In this document: piece after piece, positions 16,629 through 25,939 of the stretch | Layout of the letters: every line of letters begins with the position of its first letter | How positions within the stretch are numbered: the stretch's first letter is position 1 | Source: Jiangella aurantiaca | Lineage (GTDB): Bacteria > Actinomycetota > Actinomycetes > Jiangellales > Jiangellaceae | Assembly (NCBI RefSeq): GCF_004349105.1 | Contig: NZ_SMLB01000034.1 | Coordinates: forward strand, 1-60,433 | Reading direction: 5' to 3' | DNA: 60,433 nt | The notes under the pieces: generated by a model | What the model saw: the letters and a program-made list of their open reading frames with translations, nothing else | Database searches by the model: none | What the model was told of the DNA's origin: nothing | Made by a program: the position numbers and the translations under genes

Positions 16629-17365
16629 CCGCGCCGCGGCCGGGGTTCCCCGGTGGGACGGCGGTCAGCCATCTCACCGTCTACGACTGGCCGACGGCGG
16701 ACGGGCTGGCCGGCGGGTCGCCGCACCTGCACACCGCCTCCGGCGAGGGCTACGTCGTCGTCGGCGGCAGCGGGCGGCTGCAGACGCTGAGCGGCGACGG
16801 CGCCGCCGAGCACCCGCTGGCGCCCGGCTCGGTGCTGTGGTTCACGCCGGGGACGGTGCACCGGCTGGTCAACGACGGCGGGCTGGAGATCGTCGTGGTC
16901 ATGCAGAACGCCGGGCTGCCCGAGGCCGGCGACGCCGTCTTCACCTTCCCCGACGACGTGCTGGCCGACCCGGACCGCTACGCCGCGGCCGCCGCGCTGC
17001 CGGACGACGACGCTGACGAGGACGCGATCGCGGCCGCTGCCCGCCGCCGCCGCGACCTCGCGCTGGAAGGGTTCGCCCAGCTGCGCGACCGCGTCGCCAC
17101 GGACGGGCCGGCCGCCCTCGACCAGCTGCACGAGCGAGCCGGCGCGCTGGTCGCCGCGAAGGTGCCGGACTGGCGGGCCACCTGGGAGCAGACCGTCAGG
17201 GCCGGCGTCGACGACACCGCTCGGGTTCTCGCGAACCTCGCCGGAGGCGACGCCGGCCACCTGCGCGCGGCGTCGGTGCACGTCGGCGAGCGGCGGGAGC
17301 GGACCTACCGCTACGGCATGTGCGGCCGGCTGCGCACCTGGGACGTCGCGGCCCTAGCGGAATAG
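16625..17365 (+). CDS. Cupin domain protein
   Basis: A 246-residue protein. An N-terminal cupin barrel shows metal-site motif 1, PHLHTASGEGYVVVGGSGRL, and motif 2, LAPGSVLWFTPGTVHRLVND. The metal ligands would be His, His, Glu and a second-motif His. The C-terminal half (about residues 120-246) is helical and Ala-rich, with [20 protein letters not shown], and I cannot assign it. The gene overlaps the PmoA-like gene by ATGA, so it is translationally coupled to it. Its 3' end overlaps the convergent epimerase gene by 12 bases. It probably acts on a sugar or sugar acid in the same pathway, as an isomerase or sensor. Confidence 0.8.
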   Translation: MTAPRPGFPGGTAVSHLTVYDWPTADGLAGGSPHLHTASGEGYVVVGGSGRLQTLSGDGAAEHPLAPGSVLWFTPGTVHRLVNDGGLEIVVVMQNAGLPEAGDAVFTFPDDVLADPDRYAAAAALPDDDADEDAIAAAARRRRDLALEGFAQLRDRVATDGPAALDQLHERAGALVAAKVPDWRATWEQTVRAGVDDTARVLANLAGGDAGHLRAASVHVGERRERTYRYGMCGRLRTWDVAALAE

Positions 17366-18238
17366 ATCCTCCTCAGACAGGCGGGCGAGCCGGGTCGCCG
17401 TGAACCCGATCAGCTCGCGGGCGGCGGTCAGGTCGACCGGCGCCTCCCGCCCCGAGAACGCGCGCCGCCGCGGCACGTCCGGGTGGAACGCGGCCAGCAG
17501 CTGCTCCGTCGGGTACGGCGTGGAGTTCTCCGGCGCGGCGACGAAGACCGTGTGCGCCCCCGGCCGGGTGGGCCGCAGCGCGAGCTCGGCCGCCCGCGCG
17601 GCGTCGCGGGTCTCCAGGTAGAGCCACAGGTCCGGGGCGGCGTGGCCGGGGTCGGCGGCGATCTTCTCCAGGTAGCCCACCAGCCGGTCGTCGCCGACGG
17701 CGTCGTCGCCAAACCCGCCGATCATCGGGAACCGCAGCGCGACGACGTCCATGCCGTGGCGGCGGTGCATGGCCTGCGCGGTCAGCTCGTCGACGACCTT
17801 CGACAGTGAGTACGGGTCGGCGGCGCGGCTGGGCACCCGTTCGTCCAGCGGCAGGTACTCCGGGTGCGCCGGCTGCTGCCGCCCGTACCGGTAGCCGAGC
17901 GCGTTGATGCTGCTGGCGATGACGGCGTTGCGCACGCCCCGCTCCCCCGCGGCGTCGAGGACGGTGAACGTCGCGGCGGTGTTGCCCGCGAAGACGGCCT
18001 CGGGCGAGCCGAGCTCCGGCGCCGGGAGCGCCGCCAGGTGCACCACCGCGTCGGCGCCGTCCAGCGCGGCCGTCACGGTGTCGCGGTCGGTGGCGTCGCC
18101 CACGACGACGCGATCGGCCGCCAGCCCGCCTGGATCGTCGAGCACCAGCGCGGTGACCCCGTAGCCCGCCTCGGCGAAGTGCCGGCAGGCGGTCCGGCCG
18201 ATCAGGCCCGCGGCCCCGGTGATGAGTACTCGCCTCAC
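17354..18238 (-). CDS. NAD-dependent epimerase/dehydratase (extended SDR)
   Basis: A 294-residue extended short-chain dehydrogenase. The Rossmann nucleotide motif is at the start (VLITGAAGLIGRTACRHFAE), followed by VVVGDATDRD, the VVHLAALPAP strand, catalytic Ser region VIASSINALGYRYGR, and the YSLSK Tyr-x3-Lys pair. The GTG start follows GAGAGG. These proteins interconvert or oxidise sugars or sugar acids; uronate dehydrogenase-like activity is a possible alternative, given the neighbouring PmoA-like and cupin genes. It is transcribed towards the cupin gene. Confidence 0.87.
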   Translation of the reverse strand: MRRVLITGAAGLIGRTACRHFAEAGYGVTALVLDDPGGLAADRVVVGDATDRDTVTAALDGADAVVHLAALPAPELGSPEAVFAGNTAATFTVLDAAGERGVRNAVIASSINALGYRYGRQQPAHPEYLPLDERVPSRAADPYSLSKVVDELTAQAMHRRHGMDVVALRFPMIGGFGDDAVGDDRLVGYLEKIAADPGHAAPDLWLYLETRDAARAAELALRPTRPGAHTVFVAAPENSTPYPTEQLLAAFHPDVPRRRAFSGREAPVDLTAARELIGFTATRLARLSEEDLFR

Positions 18239-18371
18239 GAGCGCCCATCCTCTCAGGTATCTCCGCAGGACGATGGCGGTGGGACGTCATGACAACTGGT
18301 GGTCAGGACCTCGTGCGAGGTCTACCGTCCCGCCTTGAGTGCTCCACCGGCACGACACGAGGGGGTCGTCG

Positions 18372-21300
18372 ATGAGCCGGCACCGGATTCTCGCCCTCTG
18401 CGCCGCCATCGCCGTGGCCGCGCCGGCCGCACTGGCCGCCACCGGGCCGGCTGCGAGCGCCCCGAACCCGGTCGCAGCCACGGCCGCGACGACCAGCGCG
18501 GACCCACCCGCCGAGAAGGCCGTGCTGTTCGCCGCCGACGGCATGCGGCCCGACCTCGTCGACCGGTACGCCCGCCAAGGAGCGCTGCCGACGATGGCGC
18601 AGCTGATGGACGACGGCGTGACCGGGCGCAACGGCTTGCTGCAGGGGTTCCCGCCCAACACCGGCGTCGGCTGGGCGACGCTGGCCACCGGGACGTGGCC
18701 AGGCGAGCACGGCTCCACGAACAACACCTTCCACCGCACCGGCGAGGGCAACTTCAACAACTCCACGAGCTTCGCCGCCACCGGCGTCCTGCAGGCCGAC
18801 CACATCGCCCAGGCGGCCGAGCGGGCCGGCAAGACGGTCGTCTCCGTCGAGTGGGTGGCCGCACGTTCGCTCACTCCCGCACTGCAGGGCCCGGTGGTCG
18901 ACTTCCGCAGCTTCTTCTCCCGTCGCGGCATCGTCCTCAACTACGACCTGCCCGGCCAGCCCGCCGGCGCGAACGCGTTCGGCGTCGACTACCAGCGCGT
19001 CGGCCTCGAGCCGGCCACCGGATGGACGAACGTGCCGGCGTCGTTCAGCCCGGCGCAACAGCAGCAGTTCACGCTCACCACCACGTTCGCCGCCGCCAAC
19101 CCCACCCGCGTCGTCGACCTCTACATCTATGACAGCACCGACGACGGCCAGCAGAACTACGACCACGTGTTGCTGGTGCCGGCCGAGGCGGGCAGAAATG
19201 GTGCTGCGGCGACGGCCGATTTGGCGCAGGGTGACTGGGCCGACGTCAAGGTGTCGCTGATCGGCCCGCGCGCCGGCCAGACCGCCGGGTACTACGTGAA
19301 GGCGATCGACATCGCGCCGGACCTGTCGCAGTTCCGGCTGTACTTCACGTCCGTCGCCCGGGTGAACGCCACCTACAACGCGCTCGGCCCGGCCGGGTCG
19401 GCGGCCTTCGAGGAGACGCTGGCCAGCCAGTTCCCGACGTCGACGGCGGCGGACTTCGCGCCGCTGGAGGCGGGCATCGTCGACGAGGACACCTACGTCG
19501 AGCAGGGCCTGATGTGGAAGGACGCGCACTGGGCCTACCTGGAGCACATCTTCACGACCCTGGACGTGGACCCCGACCTGCTGCTGCTCGGCACGCCGGT
19601 GACGGACGAGTTCAGCCACCAGTTCATGGGGCTGGTGACGCGCGACGACATCGACGGCAACCCGAACCCGTTCTTCGACGACGTGACCGACGACGACGTC
19701 CCCGACGGGCGGGTCGCCGTGCGCGAAGGCTACATCCGGGCCGCTTACGAGGAGGCCGACGCCACGCTCGGACTCGGGCGTGCCCTCATGGGCGGCGGCG
19801 ACGTCACCACGTTCGTCACCTCCGACCACGGCTTCGCGCCGCAGTGGTTCGCGGTCAACGTCAGCGCCAAGCTGGTCGAGCTCGGCCTGCAGGGCGCCGA
19901 GCAGACCGGCAATTGCCGCAAGGCGGCCAGCGGAGCCACGCTGGCCAAGGAGTGTCACGCTGGCGGTACCTCGCAGATCTACCTCAACCTGGCCGGCCGT
20001 GACCCTGCGGCGGGAAACGAGCCGCAGGTGCCGGCCGCCCAGTACGACGCGGTGCGGCAGCGGATCGTCGAGGCGTTCGAGGGCCTCGACGACCCGAATC
20101 TGCCGGGCCGGCAGCAGGTCGTCGACGAGGTCTTCCTCAAGGAGGAGCTGCGCGACGTGGCCGGCACCGACGCGCTGCACCCGAACCGCAGCGGCGACGT
20201 CGTGGTCGTCTTCCGTCCGCCGTACCAGACCGACGCCGCGACGCCGGGCGAGCTGATCGCGCCGTCGCAGTTCTTCGGCCAGCACGGCTATCTGCCCGAC
20301 CTGGTCAAGCTGAACCGCAACGTCAACCTGCACGGGACGTTCATCGCGGCCGGGGCCGGCATCGTGGAGGCGAGGAAACCCATCCGCGACGTCCGGGCGA
20401 TCGACGTGGCGCCGACGCTCGCCTTCCTGCTCGACATCCCGGGCCCGCAGAACGCCCGCGGCCGGATCCTGTACGACATCGTCGAGGGCGGAGACCGGCT
20501 GTCCGAGCTGACGCTGCTCGACATCAGCGACTACCACGGCCAGCTCACACCGCTGGCCGAGGCCGCGGACACATTGAGCGGCGGCGGCGCGGCCAACCCG
20601 AGCTTCGGGATCGGGGGTGCGGCGTTCCTGAAGCCGTGGTTCGACGTCTACCGGCATGAGGCACGCGATGGCCACCTGACGCTGACGGCGGGCGACGCCG
20701 TGGGGGCGACCCCGCCCATCTCGTCGTTCTTCGGCGACAAGCCCACCATCGAGCTGATGAACCTCATGGGCTTCGATCTCGACGGGCTCGGGAACCACAA
20801 CTTCGACCGGGGTGAGCAGTACCTGCGGCAGGAGCTCATCCCACTGGCCGACTTCGACTACCTGTCGGCCAACATCGTCGACGACGCCGGGCGGACGCCG
20901 GACGAATGGCAGCCGTCGACCGTGGTCCGCGTGGGCGGGCTGCGGGTCGGCGTCGTCGGCTTCTCCAACGAGGACATCCCCGAGCTGACCAAGCCCGGCT
21001 CACTGGGCCCGTTCCACGTCGAGCCTCGGGTGCCCAGTGTCCAGGCCGAGATCGACCGGCTCCGGGCGACCGAGAAGAATCTCGCCGCCATCGTCGTCAT
21101 GGGTCACGACGGCGCGACCTCCGGCACGCTGACGAACCCGTCCGGGCCGATCATCGATCTGGCCGACGCGATCGAGGGCGCGGACGTCGTGGTCGGCGAC
21201 CACACGAACTTCCAAGTGATCTCGCCGCGGCCGAACGGGTCGCTGGTGGTCGAGAACCTGAGCCGTGGCGTCCGCTTCACCCGGGTCCGCGTGGTCATGG

Positions 21301-22127
21301 ACGAAGTCCGGGGCGACCTCGTGTACACCACGGCCGACTTCCACAAGCCGTGGACCATCGGCGTCACCCCCGACCGGCGGATCCAGGCCGAGATCGACGA
21401 GCTGAACGCCCAGCTCGCGCCGATCCTCGGCACTGTCATCGCGGAATCGGACGTCTTCGTGCCACGGTCGGACTCCTGCGGACGCGTGGACGGCCGGCTG
21501 TGCGAGTCGCTGGTCGGCAACGTGGTCACCGACGCCATGCGCGCCACGTACGGCACGGACGTCGCGATCACCAACTCCGGTGGCCTGCGCGCCGACCTCA
21601 CCTGCCCGACCGCGGACAACCCGAGCGACTTCTGCCCGCCGTACACACCGCCGCCGTATCCGATCACCCGCGGCCAGGTGCTGGGCGTGCTGCCGTTCGG
21701 CAACGTCGTGGTCACGCTCACGGTGACCGGCGCGGAGCTGAAGGCCATGCTGGAGAACGGCGTCTCGGCGATGCCGGCGGCGAACGGCCGGTTCCCGCAG
21801 GTGTCCGGGATGTGCGTGACGTACGACGTCTCGGCGCCGGTCGGCAGCCGCGTCACCTCCGTGGTCCGGCAAGCGGCCGACGGCTCGTGCACCGGCGCGC
21901 CAGTCGACCTGACGGCGTCGGCCACCTACACGCTGGCCGAGAACGACTTCATGGCCACCGGCGGCGACGGCTATCCGAACTTCGCGGCGCGGGCCACCAC
22001 CCGCGAGATCATGGACCAGGTGGTCGCCGACCACCTGGCGGCTACGACCCCTATCAGTCCGGACATCCAGGGCCGCATCGTCTGCACCACCAGCGGCGCC
22101 ACGGCCTGCCCCGTCGTCACGCCGTAG
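18372..22127 (+). CDS. Secreted fusion: nucleotide pyrophosphatase/phosphodiesterase plus 5'-nucleotidase
   Basis: A 1251-residue exported protein with a Sec signal peptide of about 30 residues (MSRHRILALCAAIAVAAPAA, then ATGPAASA). Residues about 50-690 form an alkaline-phosphatase-superfamily type I phosphodiesterase domain: metal Asp in LFAADGMRPD, likely nucleophile Thr97 in PPNTGVGWATLATGTWPGEH, LLLGTPVTDEFSHQ, and TFVTSDHGFAP. From about residue 712 a complete 5'-nucleotidase follows: metal motifs DISDYHGQL, TAGDAVGAT, LGNHNFDRG, VMGHDGA and GDHTNF. Its C-terminal substrate domain shows VGNVVTDAMRATYG, ITNSGGLRADL and GDGYPNF. The first half would cut phosphodiester or pyrophosphate bonds, and the second would release phosphate and nucleoside. 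GAGGGGG precedes ATG 18372. Both active sites look intact. Confidence 0.9.
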   Translation: MSRHRILALCAAIAVAAPAALAATGPAASAPNPVAATAATTSADPPAEKAVLFAADGMRPDLVDRYARQGALPTMAQLMDDGVTGRNGLLQGFPPNTGVGWATLATGTWPGEHGSTNNTFHRTGEGNFNNSTSFAATGVLQADHIAQAAERAGKTVVSVEWVAARSLTPALQGPVVDFRSFFSRRGIVLNYDLPGQPAGANAFGVDYQRVGLEPATGWTNVPASFSPAQQQQFTLTTTFAAANPTRVVDLYIYDSTDDGQQNYDHVLLVPAEAGRNGAAATADLAQGDWADVKVSLIGPRAGQTAGYYVKAIDIAPDLSQFRLYFTSVARVNATYNALGPAGSAAFEETLASQFPTSTAADFAPLEAGIVDEDTYVEQGLMWKDAHWAYLEHIFTTLDVDPDLLLLGTPVTDEFSHQFMGLVTRDDIDGNPNPFFDDVTDDDVPDGRVAVREGYIRAAYEEADATLGLGRALMGGGDVTTFVTSDHGFAPQWFAVNVSAKLVELGLQGAEQTGNCRKAASGATLAKECHAGGTSQIYLNLAGRDPAAGNEPQVPAAQYDAVRQRIVEAFEGLDDPNLPGRQQVVDEVFLKEELRDVAGTDALHPNRSGDVVVVFRPPYQTDAATPGELIAPSQFFGQHGYLPDLVKLNRNVNLHGTFIAAGAGIVEARKPIRDVRAIDVAPTLAFLLDIPGPQNARGRILYDIVEGGDRLSELTLLDISDYHGQLTPLAEAADTLSGGGAANPSFGIGGAAFLKPWFDVYRHEARDGHLTLTAGDAVGATPPISSFFGDKPTIELMNLMGFDLDGLGNHNFDRGEQYLRQELIPLADFDYLSANIVDDAGRTPDEWQPSTVVRVGGLRVGVVGFSNEDIPELTKPGSLGPFHVEPRVPSVQAEIDRLRATEKNLAAIVVMGHDGATSGTLTNPSGPIIDLADAIEGADVVVGDHTNFQVISPRPNGSLVVENLSRGVRFTRVRVVMDEVRGDLVYTTADFHKPWTIGVTPDRRIQAEIDELNAQLAPILGTVIAESDVFVPRSDSCGRVDGRLCESLVGNVVTDAMRATYGTDVAITNSGGLRADLTCPTADNPSDFCPPYTPPPYPITRGQVLGVLPFGNVVVTLTVTGAELKAMLENGVSAMPAANGRFPQVSGMCVTYDVSAPVGSRVTSVVRQAADGSCTGAPVDLTASATYTLAENDFMATGGDGYPNFAARATTREIMDQVVADHLAATTPISPDIQGRIVCTTSGATACPVVTP

Positions 22128-22359
22128 AGCCCGGGCGCTCCGACGTCCGGGACTCGGCTGGACGTCGCGGCCCGGGCCTCTCGGCGGTCGCGGTCACGAG
22201 CACGTCGTGCAGCCGGCGCAGCACGTCGCGATCGGACCGGAGGATGCGGCGGTAGGTGGGATTGTCCGCGTGCGAAATCTCCATGGACAGGTCGCCCAGA
22301 CGGCGGCCCAGATAGTCACACAGTACCTCGGCCTCATCGTCGGACAGGTTGAGCTGCAT
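22117..22359 (-). CDS. Small conserved hypothetical protein
   Basis: An 80-residue acidic-then-basic protein beginning MQLNLSDDEAEVLCDYLGRR and continuing LGDLSMEISHADNPTYRRIL. The start is decided by a perfect AGGAGG eight bases upstream of ATG 22359; the in-frame sequence further upstream is not codon-biased. The LSDDEAEVLxxYLxxxLxDL...I..T.N..YR..L pattern is seen in small actinobacterial proteins of unknown function and predicts two or three helices. The 3' end overlaps the convergent phosphodiesterase/nucleotidase gene by 11 bases. Confidence 0.75.
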   Translation of the reverse strand: MQLNLSDDEAEVLCDYLGRRLGDLSMEISHADNPTYRRILRSDRDVLRRLHDVLVTATAERPGPRRPAESRTSERPGSTA

Positions 22360-22432
22360 CGCCGCCTCCTCTTCTGCTCTCAGACCAGCATGCACCCGCA
22401 CACCGACACTGGCGAGGATGCAGCGCGCGCGC

Positions 22433-22465
22433 CGTCCCCCGTCCTCGGCGCGAGGACGGGGGACG
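22433..22465 (-). terminator. Hairpin terminator after the M14 peptidase gene
   Basis: A perfect 15-bp inverted repeat (22433-22447 with 22451-22465, 3-base loop, sequence beginning CGTCCCCCGTCCTCG) lies 16 bases after the stop of the M14 peptidase. No T-run follows, as is usual for high-GC actinobacterial terminators. Confidence 0.7.
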
Positions 22466-22480
22466 AGCGACGCGACGGGG

Positions 22481-25400
22481 TCAGTCCAGCAGGTGCTCCA
22501 GCGCCCGGCCGACGACCTCGGCACGGACGGCGGGATCGTCGATGCCCTCGAGGCCGAACCCGGCGTACAGCGTGCCCGGTGTCGCGGTCACCGCGGCCTC
22601 CGGGAAGCCTGCCGCCGTCGTGCGGACGAAGTCGTTGGCGTTCGGCGCGCTTCCCGGCGGCGAGCCCGGCACCGCCCAGCCGTCGAGGTCGGTCTCGAAG
22701 TCCGTCGTGCCGTCGCCCGTCGACACGGTGATGTCGTCGACGAACACGCCGAGCCCCTGCACCGCCCAGTCGCTGGCGTAGCTGATCGACACCTCGACGT
22801 CGCCACCGGCGTACGCGGACAGGTCCACCGTCCACTGCTGCCAGCCGCCGGAGCTGCCGGACGCGGCGTTCCACTCGCCGGTCGTGCCGGTCGGCGTGCA
22901 GGTCTCGTCATCGACGACGGTCTGGTAGTGCTCCAGCTGCGGGTGCAGCGCGTTCCAGCCGGCTGGGCAGCTGTCGCCCGTCGCCGTCGTCGTGTGGCCG
23001 TTGAGGTCCGGCAGTGTCGTCCAGTCGTCGGTGCCGGCGGGACGCGCCTCGACGAACAGGTGGTCCCAAGCAGCCTCGGTGTCGTACGACGTCCAGAACG
23101 ACATCGTCGCGCCACCGGCCGGGACGCTGATCGTGTTGGTCAGCCGCTTGAAGGAGACGTCGGCGATCTGCGAGTACACGTAGAACTCGCCGCTGTGCGG
23201 GGCGAACGGCCCGCCCTCACGGTCCCAGCGCGCCGCGACCCAGCTCTCGAACTGCGGGAACTCCTCCACCGGCAGGATGCCGCTCGTGACGACCTGCGAG
23301 TTGCTGTGGTCCTGGTTCCCCGCACCGTTGAAGCCCCAGGCCAGACCCTCGAATGGGCCCAGCTCGCTGCCGATGACGTCGAGCAGCTCGCCGTCGTCGC
23401 CGGTGCCGGCGTCATCGACCACCAGGTACGCACCCAGCCAGTACTGCAGCACGTCGTTGGTGAGGTCGCCGGAGCCGGCCAGCAGCCGGCACCGTTCCAG
23501 CGCCTGCCCGCCGGGCGGCGCGCACTGCGCGTTCGCCGCGGTCGGGTCGTACGCCTGCAGCCCGAGGTTCTGCGTGTACTGACTGCCGGCGTACTTGCCG
23601 GTGTAGAGCACCTGCCCGCCCTCGTTGAGGAAGTCGCGGACCTCCAGCAACTCGTCCATGGCCAGCCGGGACGCGTTGCCCGGCCCCCAGCCCGGCTCCC
23701 GCGTGACGACGTCATCGCCGGTGTACCAGATGACGGCCTCGTAGTGCGACAGCACGCCCAGGGCGTCCGGCGCGATCCGGCCGCGGGCGTCGACGTCGTA
23801 CACGTCGTAGCCGACGCCGTTGGCCGTCAGCGCCTCCTCGTAGGCGGCCAGGTAGTGCGGCCCGGCGGTCTGCACTGGCGAGGCACCGGTGTAGTCCTCA
23901 GCGGACAGGATCAGGACGTCGTTCCCGGTCTCCTCGACAGCGGTGTACGTGAACGACTCGCTGGTGGCGCCGCCGCCCTCGAACCAGACCTCGACGGTGT
24001 CGCCGGGCTCCGTCCCGGTGACCAGGCCGCTCATGACGCGGTAGTACACGGCCGTGGTCCCGCCATAACGGTCGCCGCCCTTCCACTCCTCGGTGGGCGC
24101 ACTGACAGCCGCGCCGCCGTTGATGCTGTACCTCAGCGTCACCTCGCCGAGCTCGCGCTTGGCCAGTACCCGGACCTCCTGCGGGTCGCCGTAGGAGTAG
24201 TCGAAGGTGAAGTTCGCCAGCGGCAGCCCGGTCTTGTAGGTGTCCTCGCTCTCCAGGTAGAACGGCTCGGTCGTCAGGCCCAGGTGCGACACCGGGTCGT
24301 CCGGGTCGGCCGCCGACATCGCCACGTCCAGCGCGAACGGCAGCGTCTTCTCGAACTCGGCCTGGATGAGCGCCTCGTCGTCGGGGAAGACGAAGCCGCT
24401 GCCCGGAACGCCCTCGCCCAGCTCAGGGGTCCAAGCCAGTGTGCCGCGCTGGGCATGGGCGAAGTCGGTGGTCTCGCCGTTGGTCACGTAGAGCACGTCG
24501 GACGACAGGCCGGGCTCCCAGCCGGGGATCGCGGGGGTGTCACGGTTGCCGGACAGCGCGAAGTAGATCGGGTCATCGGCGGTCGGCGTGCCGATCTGCC
24601 AGCCCTCGGGATAGAGCAGCCACTCCCCCGTCGAGTGCCAGTTCACGTGGAAGGCGAACCGGACTCGGTCGTACAGGTCCATCATGGCCTGGGTCTCCGG
24701 CTCCGACGCGGCCGCGGGTCCGCGGTAGGTGTCGCTGGAGGACAGCGACGACGAGCCCTCCTCGTCGTACTTGAAGTGCTCGGGGTAGTTGCGGTTCGGG
24801 TCGACGCCGTCGAGCTGCGTGATCTCGCCGTCGCCGTCGTTGTCGCGCAGGTTCTTCCGCCAGAGCCGCTCCTCGTCGAACGTGTACTGGTAGCCGTCGG
24901 GGTTGGCGACCAGCACGAACCAGTACTCGTTGCGGCGCAGCAGGCTCCGGATCTCCCGGTCGTTGGCCCGCCAGCCGTCGACGAAGTGGTGCAGCAGCCG
25001 GCGGTTGACCTCGCCGGAGATCCATTCGCGGGCGTGCTGCAGCGAGCTGTAGAGCACGGCCGGCCGGGTGCCGTCGGCGATGCCGCGGGCGCCCTGGGTC
25101 AGCTTCAGCGCGATGATCTCGCGGCCGTTGTACGTCTCGCCGAGGACGACGAGCTTGGCGATCTGCGGGTTGCGCCGGGCCAGGTCGTAGAGTTCGTCGC
25201 GCAGTCCGCCCTCCTCGTCCCAGGACCGCCAGACCTGGAATCCGCTGGCGGCCTGGCTCGCCGCCAGCTGGGTCGCGCTGAGCCCGTCCTCGTTGCGCTT
25301 GACCCGCAGATCGACGCCCCGGCCGCGCAGGGCCTGGGCCTCGTCCTCGCTGAGCACCAGGTCGACGGTGACGCCGCCTGCGGTGGGCTCGGTGGCGACG

Positions 25401-25591
25401 ACGTCCAGTCCTTCGCCTGCCAGCGCGGCCGCCTCCGCGCCGGTCACCTCCGCGGTGTAGACCTCGAGTGACTGCTCGTCCGGGGCGCCCTCCTGAGCAC
25501 CGGCGCCGCTGGTGACCAGCAGGGAGAGCCCCAGACCGGTGATGGCGAGAGCGGCGGCGAGCCGCCTGGACGTGGAACGCGCTACAGCCAT
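22481..25591 (-). CDS. Secreted zinc carboxypeptidase, peptidase family M14
   Basis: A 1036-residue exported protein with a signal peptide (MAVARSTSRRLAAALAITGL to about residue 32) and a propeptide-like region to about residue 115. The M14 domain follows: zinc ligands His186 and Glu189 in LQHAREW, substrate-binding DPNRNYP, third zinc ligand His in FHVNWHSTGEW, and the catalytic Glu in LAWTPELGEG. The remaining 550 residues hold a fibronectin-like stretch, a ThuA/GATase-like Rossmann segment (VLILSAEDYTG, AVIWYTGDDVV), and a C-terminal domain like that of immune-inhibitor-A/MAM proteins (VPAGGATMSFWTSYDTEAAW, VEVSISYASDW, VFVDDITVSTG). It probably degrades peptides outside the cell. A hairpin terminator follows. 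Confidence 0.9.
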   Translation of the reverse strand: MAVARSTSRRLAAALAITGLGLSLLVTSGAGAQEGAPDEQSLEVYTAEVTGAEAAALAGEGLDVVATEPTAGGVTVDLVLSEDEAQALRGRGVDLRVKRNEDGLSATQLAASQAASGFQVWRSWDEEGGLRDELYDLARRNPQIAKLVVLGETYNGREIIALKLTQGARGIADGTRPAVLYSSLQHAREWISGEVNRRLLHHFVDGWRANDREIRSLLRRNEYWFVLVANPDGYQYTFDEERLWRKNLRDNDGDGEITQLDGVDPNRNYPEHFKYDEEGSSSLSSSDTYRGPAAASEPETQAMMDLYDRVRFAFHVNWHSTGEWLLYPEGWQIGTPTADDPIYFALSGNRDTPAIPGWEPGLSSDVLYVTNGETTDFAHAQRGTLAWTPELGEGVPGSGFVFPDDEALIQAEFEKTLPFALDVAMSAADPDDPVSHLGLTTEPFYLESEDTYKTGLPLANFTFDYSYGDPQEVRVLAKRELGEVTLRYSINGGAAVSAPTEEWKGGDRYGGTTAVYYRVMSGLVTGTEPGDTVEVWFEGGGATSESFTYTAVEETGNDVLILSAEDYTGASPVQTAGPHYLAAYEEALTANGVGYDVYDVDARGRIAPDALGVLSHYEAVIWYTGDDVVTREPGWGPGNASRLAMDELLEVRDFLNEGGQVLYTGKYAGSQYTQNLGLQAYDPTAANAQCAPPGGQALERCRLLAGSGDLTNDVLQYWLGAYLVVDDAGTGDDGELLDVIGSELGPFEGLAWGFNGAGNQDHSNSQVVTSGILPVEEFPQFESWVAARWDREGGPFAPHSGEFYVYSQIADVSFKRLTNTISVPAGGATMSFWTSYDTEAAWDHLFVEARPAGTDDWTTLPDLNGHTTTATGDSCPAGWNALHPQLEHYQTVVDDETCTPTGTTGEWNAASGSSGGWQQWTVDLSAYAGGDVEVSISYASDWAVQGLGVFVDDITVSTGDGTTDFETDLDGWAVPGSPPGSAPNANDFVRTTAAGFPEAAVTATPGTLYAGFGLEGIDDPAVRAEVVGRALEHLLD

Positions 25592-25828
25592 GATGGACTC
25601 CCTTGTCCGCAGGCGACTGACGTCGACGACGAACTCGAGAGCCGCGGCTGGTTGCGGCCCAGGCCGCCCCCCGGGCTCGCCCCCGGGCGGACGCTACCGG
25701 TGGCATTGATCTTCGCGCAGCCACTGGTCCGGACCGCGCGTGCGCGTCCGAGGGCCTCCGGCCGACGTGGCATCCAGGATCCGCTACACCACGAGGATTT
25801 CTGGTGCTACCGCCAGCCAGAAGTTGAC

Positions 25829-25883
25829 GATCATGGAGAAGGTGCCCTTTCGAGGAGCTCGAAAGGGGCGTTTCTCCGTGATC
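25829..25883. repeat. Long imperfect intergenic hairpin
   Basis: GATCATGGAGAA at 25829 pairs with TTTCTCCGTGATC ending at 25883, and the inner arms TTTCGAG/CTCGAAA also pair, giving an imperfect stem of about 25 bp with a 3-base loop. It lies 57 bases downstream of the DUF2203 gene on the minus strand and may be its terminator. It could also be a member of a GATCA-bordered intergenic repeat family. The remaining sequence of the 25592-25939 gap has no gene I can support; it must carry the promoter of the M14 peptidase. Confidence 0.5.
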
Positions 25884-25939
25884 AACATGACGGTGTGAGT
25901 CCGGCACACCGGTCGACTGTCGGTCATCCCAGCCAACGA

